Shown here: positions 1 through 7,948 of the stretch, piece by piece
Numbering within the stretch: position 1 is the stretch's first letter
How the letters are laid out: each line of letters starts with the position of its first letter
DNA from: Haemophilus sputorum CCUG 13788
Lineage (GTDB): Bacteria > Pseudomonadota > Gammaproteobacteria > Enterobacterales > Pasteurellaceae
Direction of reading: 5' to 3'
Assembly: GCF_000238795.1 (NCBI RefSeq)
Contig: NZ_AFNK01000003.1
Span: forward strand, 22,058 to 86,057
Length of the DNA: 64,000 bases
Position numbers and translations under genes: made by a program
The notes under the pieces: model-generated
What the model was told of the DNA's origin: nothing
The model's database searches: none
The model's input: only the letters and a program-made list of their open reading frames with translations

Positions 1-1
1 C

Positions 2-2017
2 ACACTGCGTTCTTTACCTGAATCGGAATATATTTTTCCGCTGAGTATGCCAGCAGGTTTACCACCAGAAGATCAGATTCAAGAGGCACAATTAGAAAAT
101 AAATGGGACGTGGAATATCGTGAGCATTTGTCGAAAATTTATGGCAAATATAAACAGATGGTTAGCGGTATTCACTACAATTTTCAAATTTCTGATGAAT
201 TTGTGGAAAAGCTGTTCTCGCTTCAACAGACTTATTCTGATCCGATTGAGTTTCGTAATGCGCTTTATATGAAGTTAGCCAATAACTTCCTACGTTATCA
301 GTGGATTTTAGTGTACTTGCTTGCCGCAACGCCAGAAGTGGAATCGCAATATTTTGGGGAAAAATCACCGCTTGCAGCAGGGCAATTAGTGCGTAGTTTA
401 CGCTCTAGCCCTTATGGTTATGTCAATGCAGCGCATATCGTGATTAACCACGATAGCCTCAAAGATTACGTTGAATCTCTAGAACATTTTGTAGCCAGTG
501 GCGATTTATTGGCTGAAAAAGAGTTTTACTCTAACGTTCGTTTGCGTGGTGCGAAAAAAGCGCGTGAATTGCTAGAAAAAGGGGTGAAATATGCTGAATT
601 TCGCTTATTTGATCTTAACCCATTTGCGCCTTATGGCATTACACTAGAAGATGCGCAGTTTATCCATTATTTCCTCTTAACTATGCTTTGGTTAGAGGAA
701 ACAGGCGGACAACAAGCGGTTGAACAGGGCAAAGCATATTTATACCAAGTCGCTTTAGAAGATCCGCGAGCACCAACGGCATTACAAACAGAAGGTGAAG
801 CCATCTTAAAAACAACGTTAGAGATGCTTGAACAAATCCAAGCGGGCAAAGAGATTGAAGCGATCGTAAAAGCAAAATTGGCGCAATTTGCAGATCCAAG
901 TAAAACGATTAACGGACGCTTACGCCAAGCGATTGAAAAAGCAGGAAGCTATAAAGCACTGGGTGCGCAATTAGCACAACAATACAAAGCACAAGCGTTT
1001 GAACGTTTCTACGCCCTTTCAGCATTCGATAATATGGAGCTCTCAACTCAAGCATTGTTGTTTGATTTGATTCAAAAAGGGCTAAACGTTGAAATTTTGG
1101 ATGAGAATGATCAATTCTTGGCAGTGAAATTTGGTGATCATTTGGAATATGTTAAAAACGGCAATATGACGAGCCACGATCAATATATTTCACCGCTGAT
1201 TATGGAAAATAAAGTAGTCACTAAAAAAGTACTAGCCAAAGCGGGCTTTAATGTGCCAAAAAGCGTGGAATTTACCTCAGTGGAACAAGCAGTAGCGCAT
1301 TATCCGTTGTTTGAAGGTAAGGCGGTTGTAATTAAACCAAAATCTACCAACTACGGATTAGGGATTACTATTTTCCAACAAGGTTTAACGAATCGAGATG
1401 ATTTCCGTCAGGCGATTGAAATTGCTTTCCGAGAAGATAAAGAAGTTATGGTGGAAGATTATTTAGTCGGTACAGAATATCGCTTCTTTGTATTAGGAGA
1501 TGAAACGTTAGCAGTGTTGCTTCGTGTGCCAGCAAATGTGATTGGCGATGGCGTAAAAACGGTGCGCGAATTGGTTGATGCGAAGAATGCTGATCCATTG
1601 CGTGGCGATGGTTCTCGCTCACCACTTAAGAAAATTGCGTTAGGTGAGATAGAACAATTACAGCTAAAAGAGCAAGGGTTAACACCTGAAAGTGTGCCTG
1701 CAAGCGGTCAAATTGTGCAACTGCGAGCCAATTCTAACATTAGTACGGGTGGCGATTCGATTGATATGACCGACCAAATGCATGAAAGCTATAAAACGCT
1801 GGCGGTTGGTATTGCGCATGCAATGGGCGCGAAAGTGTGTGGTGTAGATTTAATTATTCCAGATCTTAGCCAACCTGCTCGCCCAAATTTAGATTCATGG
1901 GGCGTTATTGAAGCGAACTTCAACCCAATGATGATGATGCACATTTTTCCATATCAAGGAAAATCACGTCGTTTAACGCAAAATGTGATTAAGATGTTAT
2001 TTCCTGAACTACCTTAA
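2..2017 (+). CDS. gshF: Bifunctional glutathione synthetase GshF, 5' end outside the window
   Basis: Joins gamma-glutamate-cysteine ligase and ATP-grasp glutathione synthetase activities in one cytosolic protein that makes glutathione from Glu, Cys and Gly. The reading frame is open from base 2 through an internal Met at 47, and residues before that Met (SEYIFPLSMPAGLPPE) are typical GshF, so the gene starts upstream of the window; about 671 residues of a usual 750-760 are visible. The GCS part fills the first half. The ATP-grasp part follows, with AVVIKPKSTNYGLGI, VEDYLVGTEYRF and a C-terminal EANFNPMMMMH. The fusion type is characteristic of Pasteurellaceae and some Gram-positive bacteria. 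It ends 10 bases before a paired uptake-signal hairpin that probably terminates it. Confidence 0.95.
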   Translation, partial: TLRSLPESEYIFPLSMPAGLPPEDQIQEAQLENKWDVEYREHLSKIYGKYKQMVSGIHYNFQISDEFVEKLFSLQQTYSDPIEFRNALYMKLANNFLRYQWILVYLLAATPEVESQYFGEKSPLAAGQLVRSLRSSPYGYVNAAHIVINHDSLKDYVESLEHFVASGDLLAEKEFYSNVRLRGAKKARELLEKGVKYAEFRLFDLNPFAPYGITLEDAQFIHYFLLTMLWLEETGGQQAVEQGKAYLYQVALEDPRAPTALQTEGEAILKTTLEMLEQIQAGKEIEAIVKAKLAQFADPSKTINGRLRQAIEKAGSYKALGAQLAQQYKAQAFERFYALSAFDNMELSTQALLFDLIQKGLNVEILDENDQFLAVKFGDHLEYVKNGNMTSHDQYISPLIMENKVVTKKVLAKAGFNVPKSVEFTSVEQAVAHYPLFEGKAVVIKPKSTNYGLGITIFQQGLTNRDDFRQAIEIAFREDKEVMVEDYLVGTEYRFFVLGDETLAVLLRVPANVIGDGVKTVRELVDAKNADPLRGDGSRSPLKKIALGEIEQLQLKEQGLTPESVPASGQIVQLRANSNISTGGDSIDMTDQMHESYKTLAVGIAHAMGAKVCGVDLIIPDLSQPARPNLDSWGVIEANFNPMMMMHIFPYQGKSRRLTQNVIKMLFPELP

Positions 2018-2027
2018 TCTTTAACGG

Positions 2028-2074
2028 ACAAGCGGTCAGATTCTGCAAAACTTTTGCAAAATTTGACCGCTTGT
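2028..2074 (+). terminator. Inverted pair of Apl-type uptake signals, probable gshF terminator
   Basis: ACAAGCGGTCAGA at the left and TTGACCGCTTGT at the right are inverted copies of the Apl-type DNA uptake signal with A/T-rich flanks that also pair (TGCAAAA...TTTTGCA). They form one long hairpin just after gshF. Its last base directly precedes the left end of the insertion sequence. Confidence 0.75.
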
Positions 2075-2119
2075 TGATCTGCACCCCAAAACCTGGACAT
2101 CTAATTTGAGGTGCAGATT

Positions 2120-2494
2120 ATGTCCTACTCTTATCAATTTCGTTTGAAAATTATCAAACTCGTCACCGAACAGGATTATGGTATCCGTGAGGTGGCTAAA
2201 CTTCATAAAATTTCCCACGCTCTCGTCATTTATTGGCTAAAAGCATTTCGGGAAAGGGGGCTTGATGGCGTAAAATCGCCTCATACAAACCTTCAAACAC
2301 CGAAAATAGTGAAGCCAAAGATGAAAAAGAAAGACATTGAAACTCCAGAAACTACAGACTTTTCACCTAAAGCGTTTAAAAAGTTACAACGAGAGCTCGC
2401 CTTGGCTCGAGCGGAGATTGCTTACCTAAAGGAGTTGGAGGTGCTCGACCGTCAAAAACAACGACAGAAAAAAGAAAAATCATTGAAAGATTGA
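2120..2494 (+). CDS. IS3-family transposase OrfA
   Basis: A 124-residue protein with an N-terminal helix-turn-helix (IIKLVTEQDYGIREVAKLHK) that should bind the IS ends, then a Lys-rich stretch and a C-terminal leucine-zipper-like helix (LQRELALARAEIAYLKELEV), as in IS3-family OrfA. I chose ATG at 2120, which follows a GAGGTG ribosome-binding site; an in-frame GTG at 2111 lies inside the terminal sequence. Six A then G at 2468-2474, just before the stop, is a plausible slippage site for -1 frameshifting into orfB. Confidence 0.85.
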   Translation: MSYSYQFRLKIIKLVTEQDYGIREVAKLHKISHALVIYWLKAFRERGLDGVKSPHTNLQTPKIVKPKMKKKDIETPETTDFSPKAFKKLQRELALARAEIAYLKELEVLDRQKQRQKKEKSLKD

Positions 2495-3297
2495 AGCCAG
2501 ACCACGCGTTAAATGATTTACTTCATGTGGCTAAAATGCCTCGCTCAAGCTTTTACTATAAAGAGATTAAGAGAAATTATCACGAGGTAAAAGAGGCTAT
2601 CTTATCGCTGTATAAAAAGAACAGAAAGCGAGATGGTTATCGCCCCATGACGTTTAAATTACGCCAAATGGGTTTTAATTTGAATCATAAAACGGTGTTA
2701 AAGCTAATGAACGAGTTAGGTATTCATTCCATTTTACGCAAGAAAAGACATGGAAAACGTGGAAAAACATCGCATATTGCCCCGAATTTACTGAATCGTG
2801 ATTTTACAGCAACAGCACTCAATCAAAAATGGGTAACGAATGTAACGGAATTTCATGTTGGGCAAGAAAAGCTTTATTTTTCACCGTTGATGGACTTGGC
2901 TAACCGAGAAATTATTGCCTATAACTTTGCGACACGCCCGAAGTTTTCATTGGTGAAAAAGATGTTAGAACAAGGACTTAGTCGAATTAAACCGATAGAA
3001 TGCCCGATTATTCATAGCGACCAAGGCGTATTGTATGGCACGGCGGAATGGGTGAAAATGTTGGAGGGTAAAGCGGTTCAAAGTATGAGCCGCCGAGGAA
3101 ATTGCTACGATAATGCGGTGATTGAAAGCTTTTTTGCAATATTAAAATCAGAGTGCTTTTACTCTCGGAATTATCATTCAATTGCTGAATTACAGGCTGA
3201 AATTGAAGAATATTTAGTGTATTACAACCAAAAACGAATTAAACTTGGTTTAAAAGGATTGAGCCCAGTGCAATACCGAGCTCAATATTTAAGTTAA
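2491..3297 (+). CDS. IS3-family transposase OrfB with a mutated catalytic Asp
   Basis: An rve/DDE integrase of 268 residues, with an N-terminal HTH_21-like part and a C-terminal catalytic core. It should be made as an OrfAB fusion by -1 frameshifting, because the frame is open upstream of the nominal TTG at 2491 and overlaps orfA. The second acidic residue is in HSDQG and the Glu is in NAVIESFF, with 34 residues between. The first Asp, expected in WVTDVTEF, reads WVTNVTEF (residue 117, AAT at 2839-2841). Loss of this residue normally abolishes DDE catalysis, so this copy is probably a dead transposase. Confidence 0.85.
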   Translation: MKPDHALNDLLHVAKMPRSSFYYKEIKRNYHEVKEAILSLYKKNRKRDGYRPMTFKLRQMGFNLNHKTVLKLMNELGIHSILRKKRHGKRGKTSHIAPNLLNRDFTATALNQKWVTNVTEFHVGQEKLYFSPLMDLANREIIAYNFATRPKFSLVKKMLEQGLSRIKPIECPIIHSDQGVLYGTAEWVKMLEGKAVQSMSRRGNCYDNAVIESFFAILKSECFYSRNYHSIAELQAEIEEYLVYYNQKRIKLGLKGLSPVQYRAQYLS

Positions 3298-3337
3298 CTA
3301 ACCTGTCCAACTTTTGGGGGGCAGATCACTTAGACGA

Positions 3338-5293
3338 TTATTTATCTAATTGAACGGGAAGAAATAAGCTCAATGGTCGTTTTTTCACAATTTGGCAAAC
3401 TTCATGCCAAATTGGCCACCAGCTATCAATTTCCGCATTCAAAGAACGCAGTGCAACCCAAAGTGTTAATGAAAAACTGACAATTAAATTCACTAAACCA
3501 ATCAACAATACAAAACCAATGCATTGTAAAAGCAATGAATAGGTGAATTGTCCGCTCACAGCAATATAGCCTACATTCGCAGATGAAAATGCCACATGAC
3601 GAATATCTAACGGAAGGTGCGTTAAGTAACCCACTACACCCGTAATCCCAAGCAACATACCAAAACAAAGGTTACCGATAAGCGAGCCATAATTCTCATG
3701 TATATAATTAGCAAATTTAACGCGAGATTTCTCAGACATTATTTTTTTCAATAACGGATGCTGGGTTAAACGCATACGCATATTCAAATAATTGCTGCGG
3801 TTATCAAAATAGCCCGAAATAATCCCCGAGCAGAATAACCATACTCCCGCAATGGCTGCAAACCATAAGGTTCCTGCGAAAGGATCAATGCTATGTAACT
3901 GATAAGCGATTTGATCGGCATTCATCAACGGCTCACCTGTTTTATATTGGTAACCAAACGCAATCAATGCCGCTAAGCCCATCGCAATGAGAACATTACC
4001 TAGCACCGCAATACTTTGAGAGCGAAATACATCCACTAATAACTGAGCTAATTTCATATTGACAGTTTTACCTTGGGGCGTTTTCTCGACGGCCTCAGCA
4101 AAACGGGCTGCTGTCATGGCTGGCTGTTTCGTCGCTACCGTAAAATGCAACATAAAGATCACCATAAAACCTAAGCCGTAATTTAAGCCTTCGGCAATCC
4201 CTTTCCAGACTTTATCATCAATAATGCTACCTAGATAGATTTTAAATAGCGCCATCAGTGCAATTAATACACCACCACCTGCCGCAGAATAAAACATTGC
4301 CCAGTACTCTTTTTTATCTCGAGTAATGTAATGCTCGCCGTGGTCTCCAGCATTCTGCGTAACACTACGAGCAATTAATCTTGAGCTTTGTTTCCATAAT
4401 CGGGTGATGCTATGTTTTTCTGCTGCAGCGCGAGCAAAACAGCCGATTAATAACAATATTCGGCGTGGTAAATAGCGATTTGAAACAAAAATCGCCATCA
4501 AGGTTTCTAATCGTTCTAAAGTCTGAGAAAGACGCTCCAATAAATAAGCCGTATTTAAAGAAGAACCGACCACTGCCCCACGTTTTTGCAAACGCTCAAC
4601 CAATTTTTTACATTGGCTAAACATTACCTGCAAATGACTATCATCAAAAACGGTTGATTGTCGGCGCGCCTGTAACCAATTCACCACTTCATGGTGTAAT
4701 GCGACAAAAGGGGAATCAGCATTCAACAGAGAGGGCTCCATTCGCATCAGCTCAGGATCCATATCTTCAGCCGCAATCCAAATTGAAAGCATCTCTATGG
4801 CAAATAGCCCTTCACTTTCAATATGATTTTTTAAACGTTCACGATCTTTTTGTTCTGTATAACGAGTTAAAACGCCAAATAAGCCTCGCCACGTTTTTAA
4901 AGGAACGGCATCAATCCAGCGCGCATCATTTTTATCGCTAAACAATAAATAAAAAATATCACGTAAATCATTAATATCTTTAAAAGAGGGGTTAAAACGC
5001 TCATAAATACGCGTTTTCATTTCTTGCCCAAAACCGCCACGCGTAAGAATACCACTACTAATAAACAATGGGTAAAGACGTAAACCACATAACCAACCAC
5101 ATAATAATTTCGAAACAGAACAGCCTAATTCTTTATCGTTCTTTAAGATAAACTTAAAAAAATGCAAGGTTGGAGAAATTTTTTCTGTAGGGCTACTACG
5201 TAATAATTGACACAGCCCTTCCACAAGACCAAAAGCATCATTTTCCTCGACTTTATTACGCAAAAATTGCGGTAAAGTATCCAGTTTTATCAT
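3338..5293 (-). CDS. Membrane protein of the site-specific recombinase (Gcr, PF10136) family
   Basis: A 651-residue protein matching the family named site-specific recombinase (SpecificRecomb). The soluble N-terminal half is helical. The C-terminal half holds about six hydrophobic segments, for example around VLIALMALFKIYLG, VLIAMGLAALIAFG and CIGFVLLIGLVNLIV. I see no catalytic Tyr or Ser recombinase motif, so the family name should not be taken as a function. ATG at 5293 is preferred over the upstream TTG at 5308 because AAGGAGG lies directly before it. The stop is only 10 bases from the right end of the IS, and a remnant of an IS end lies upstream at 5374. Confidence 0.75.
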   Translation of the reverse strand: MIKLDTLPQFLRNKVEENDAFGLVEGLCQLLRSSPTEKISPTLHFFKFILKNDKELGCSVSKLLCGWLCGLRLYPLFISSGILTRGGFGQEMKTRIYERFNPSFKDINDLRDIFYLLFSDKNDARWIDAVPLKTWRGLFGVLTRYTEQKDRERLKNHIESEGLFAIEMLSIWIAAEDMDPELMRMEPSLLNADSPFVALHHEVVNWLQARRQSTVFDDSHLQVMFSQCKKLVERLQKRGAVVGSSLNTAYLLERLSQTLERLETLMAIFVSNRYLPRRILLLIGCFARAAAEKHSITRLWKQSSRLIARSVTQNAGDHGEHYITRDKKEYWAMFYSAAGGGVLIALMALFKIYLGSIIDDKVWKGIAEGLNYGLGFMVIFMLHFTVATKQPAMTAARFAEAVEKTPQGKTVNMKLAQLLVDVFRSQSIAVLGNVLIAMGLAALIAFGYQYKTGEPLMNADQIAYQLHSIDPFAGTLWFAAIAGVWLFCSGIISGYFDNRSNYLNMRMRLTQHPLLKKIMSEKSRVKFANYIHENYGSLIGNLCFGMLLGITGVVGYLTHLPLDIRHVAFSSANVGYIAVSGQFTYSLLLQCIGFVLLIGLVNLIVSFSLTLWVALRSLNAEIDSWWPIWHEVCQIVKKRPLSLFLPVQLDK

Positions 5294-5373
5294 GCTTTCC
5301 TCCTTCAATCGTTTATATTCAAAGGGTAAATATTATACAGATCTGTTAGGGAAAATAAAAATGAAAGGAAAAG

Positions 5374-5389
5374 TGATCTGCCCCCAAAA
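5374..5389. repeat. Remnant of an IS end (solo inverted repeat)
   Basis: TGATCTGCCCCCAAAA matches the outer end of the IS at 2075-3328 with one C missing, and like the right end of that IS it is preceded by AAG. The interior of the element is gone; the sequence runs straight into half of an uptake signal (TTTGACCGCTTG). The Gcr-family gene is thus bracketed by inverted IS ends. Confidence 0.55.
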
Positions 5390-5408
5390 ATTTGACCGCT
5401 TGTTTTTT

Positions 5409-7901
5409 TTACTCTTCTTTCTCTTCCCCTTTTTCTTTTTCGGCTGTTACAGATTCCAGCGTTAAAGGTTTCAAGTGTTCATCTAATAAACGAGCCAGTA
5501 ATAGCACACCGTCTTTAAAACGATATTCTGCGTAAGCCGCTGTGCTGTAATATTTCTCTTTGCCACTTGGGAAGAAATAATCTTGGCTTGGTAGGCGAGT
5601 TTGCCAGCCATCCGTTTTCAGTGGGAGATACACATTTGGCGCACAACCACTAAAATCGGTTGGGACGGTATCACTCATCCGACAGATATCTACAATGCCT
5701 TGTTCATTGCGCTGAATCAATGCGTAGAATTTTTTCGGAAAATCATCTTGGCGTTCAATGTTATTTAATATTGTATAGTTGAGCACCATGTAATCGCCTT
5801 GCAATAATGAACGCGGATCAATCGGTTCAATTTCTAAAATAACCGATTCTCCCTCATTTAGCACTGCGTTATATTGCATCATTTTCATATTTACACTGGT
5901 TAATACGCCACCAGTTAACACTAACAGCACAAGGTAAGCGAACTTCACTTTTCCTGATTTTATTGCGTTTTGTTCCTCATTGGTTTCTGTTTGTGGTGCT
6001 TCGCGTACCAGTAAATAACAAAATAGACTGACTAAACCTACTGCAAGGCACATCAGTGCTTTGTAATCAAATGGCAATGGCTCGTAGTAATAGAATCTCC
6101 ATAGCCAATTATGCATGAGCATTAAGACACAAAAACCTAACAATGCGCGGCTTGGCATAAAATAGGCGATAAAGAGTAAATAGATTGGCCACCACACTCT
6201 GGTAATGAGTAAAACAACCGTAAGCAGCACCATTGCGAAAATCAATTTTGTTGCTTTAACGCCATCAAAACCTTGCTGATAGACTCGGTAGACTAACGCC
6301 ACCAGACAACAGATAAAGATGCCCCAATAGAAGATAAAACTTATGGTGAAATCATTCCATTGGCTTGGCATAAAAAATCTAAACAGCATTTTAATGAAAT
6401 CATCTTGTGAGAGTTCACTTAATTCCATTGAGCTGTAGTACATTAGATGGGTAGTCCAAATTTCGCTTGCGGCAAAATACAGTAATATCCCCCATGCAAG
6501 CGCCATAATACGACTTTGTTGGCGTGCTGAATTTAGAGATAACCAAATAAAACTCATGCAAATTATTAAGAGACAGGCGGTTATAAAATAAAAATTAAAA
6601 GATAACCACTCTAACTCTAATACTGCCAAGTGATATATTGTTGAGTAAAAGAAACAATAAATGCTCGTCGCTAATGAAAGTATGCGTAGCCATTGTGGCA
6701 GTGCGAAAATAAAGAAAAATCCAGTATAAATCACACTGACTAAAAGCATTGGCCCAGATACTTCACTCAATACACTCAGTTCCATCCCTAAAGTGGCAAA
6801 CATAGCGAGAGCTTGCCCTAAGCCTAAGGAAACCGCATAAATATAGCCTTTATTGAAAAAGTATCTTGTTCCTAACGCAGTAAAAATGAATGCCCCTACC
6901 CATAGTGCATAAAAATCCTGAAATGCAAACCACATGAACACAAGCACAAGTATCGTGACGAACATCAAAATAATGCTAGACCCCAAATTAAATGCCCAGT
7001 GATCGGCTAATTCAGGTTGGCTTTTTAAGTAATAATTCCGTCCATAAACAATCAAAAGCCAAAACGCAAATAATGTGCAGAGAATTGCGCTAAGAAGCCC
7101 ACCAGTAAAGTCGCTCGAACTCATGATTATCCATGTATCACCCATCCCAATCATACCAATGAAATAGAGTACGGCTAGTAAGATATCTCGGCGAACAAAG
7201 TAGTAAATAAAACCGATAGCATAAACCAGTATAGTGATAGCTAGAGTGTTTTCATCTATACCGAAAATGACAACTCTGCACCAAGAAAGGATTAAAGCAA
7301 TGTTGGCAAATCTTGCGGTTGTACGGTGGTGATCGTTAAGCAGATGCCCCCAACGTTCACAGATAACAATAATTACAAGATTGAGTAAAGCTACTGGTAA
7401 TTGAGAGACAAAGCGTACAGACCAATCTAGATTATTCGACCAACGTAAAGTCGGAATAAAGTTATATTCTAGGAAAAAGAGTAGAGCCAAATTCAGCGTG
7501 CAGATAAACAAAATTGCTGAACCAATATTGGCAAAGTAGAAAAGCAATGGCAGTTGTACGAGTGACCATAGGGCAAATAATTCCCAAATGTCAGCGCCAG
7601 TTTGATAGCTTTGTCCAAATAACGCAAATAGCCCACCAAAACTCACTGCCAACAGCAAGGACGAAAATTGACTCAACCAGTTTTTGTTGGCAACGAGATT
7701 ATTACGTGAGCGATAAATGCCATATTGGGTAACTAACATTAACAGGACGACGAGTGCCTGTACGCTATATAATTTTTGGAAGATACTCCAGTGTTGCCAG
7801 TTTGCCGCCACCCAGCTAATTAGCGCCAGCCCTAACTGACCGACGCCAAATGCCAAGAAAATGATACTAAGATAGCGTTGCCAACTCATTTTAAATATCA
7901 T
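5409..7901 (-). CDS. DUF2157 / GDYXXLXY-domain polytopic membrane protein
   Basis: An 830-residue protein of unknown function. The N-terminus (LSIIFLAFGVGQLGLALISW) matches DUF2157, and some twenty hydrophobic helices follow. The last 180 residues form a periplasmic-looking domain with LLQGDYMVLNY at about residue 705, the signature of the GDYXXLXY family. The C-terminus is Lys/Glu-rich and soluble. The start at 7901 follows AAGGAG at good spacing. The gene lies downstream of aas on the same strand with about 47 bases between them and may be cotranscribed. A role in envelope homeostasis is only a guess from its topology. Confidence 0.8.
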   Translation of the reverse strand: MIFKMSWQRYLSIIFLAFGVGQLGLALISWVAANWQHWSIFQKLYSVQALVVLLMLVTQYGIYRSRNNLVANKNWLSQFSSLLLAVSFGGLFALFGQSYQTGADIWELFALWSLVQLPLLFYFANIGSAILFICTLNLALLFFLEYNFIPTLRWSNNLDWSVRFVSQLPVALLNLVIIVICERWGHLLNDHHRTTARFANIALILSWCRVVIFGIDENTLAITILVYAIGFIYYFVRRDILLAVLYFIGMIGMGDTWIIMSSSDFTGGLLSAILCTLFAFWLLIVYGRNYYLKSQPELADHWAFNLGSSIILMFVTILVLVFMWFAFQDFYALWVGAFIFTALGTRYFFNKGYIYAVSLGLGQALAMFATLGMELSVLSEVSGPMLLVSVIYTGFFFIFALPQWLRILSLATSIYCFFYSTIYHLAVLELEWLSFNFYFITACLLIICMSFIWLSLNSARQQSRIMALAWGILLYFAASEIWTTHLMYYSSMELSELSQDDFIKMLFRFFMPSQWNDFTISFIFYWGIFICCLVALVYRVYQQGFDGVKATKLIFAMVLLTVVLLITRVWWPIYLLFIAYFMPSRALLGFCVLMLMHNWLWRFYYYEPLPFDYKALMCLAVGLVSLFCYLLVREAPQTETNEEQNAIKSGKVKFAYLVLLVLTGGVLTSVNMKMMQYNAVLNEGESVILEIEPIDPRSLLQGDYMVLNYTILNNIERQDDFPKKFYALIQRNEQGIVDICRMSDTVPTDFSGCAPNVYLPLKTDGWQTRLPSQDYFFPSGKEKYYSTAAYAEYRFKDGVLLLARLLDEHLKPLTLESVTAEKEKGEEKEE

Positions 7902-7948
7902 GCTTTCTCCTTGTCTTTTTAAAAGACTTTTGCAAATTGCCTTAAAAA

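Larger units (their letters stand above)
2075..3328 (+). mobile_element. IS3-family insertion sequence (IS150-like), 1254 bp
   Basis: Ends are imperfect inverted repeats: left TGATCTGCACCCCAAAA then CCTGGACA; right, on the minus strand, TGATCTGCCCCCCAAAA then GTTGGACA. Inside are two overlapping frames in the -1 arrangement usual for IS3 elements: orfA (helix-turn-helix) and orfB (DDE integrase). I find no 3-4 bp target duplication (TGT on the left, CTT on the right), so the element may have been rearranged. The first catalytic Asp of OrfB is Asn, so the copy is probably unable to transpose itself. A decayed copy lies at 18793-18971 and a short end remnant at 5374-5389. Confidence 0.9.
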
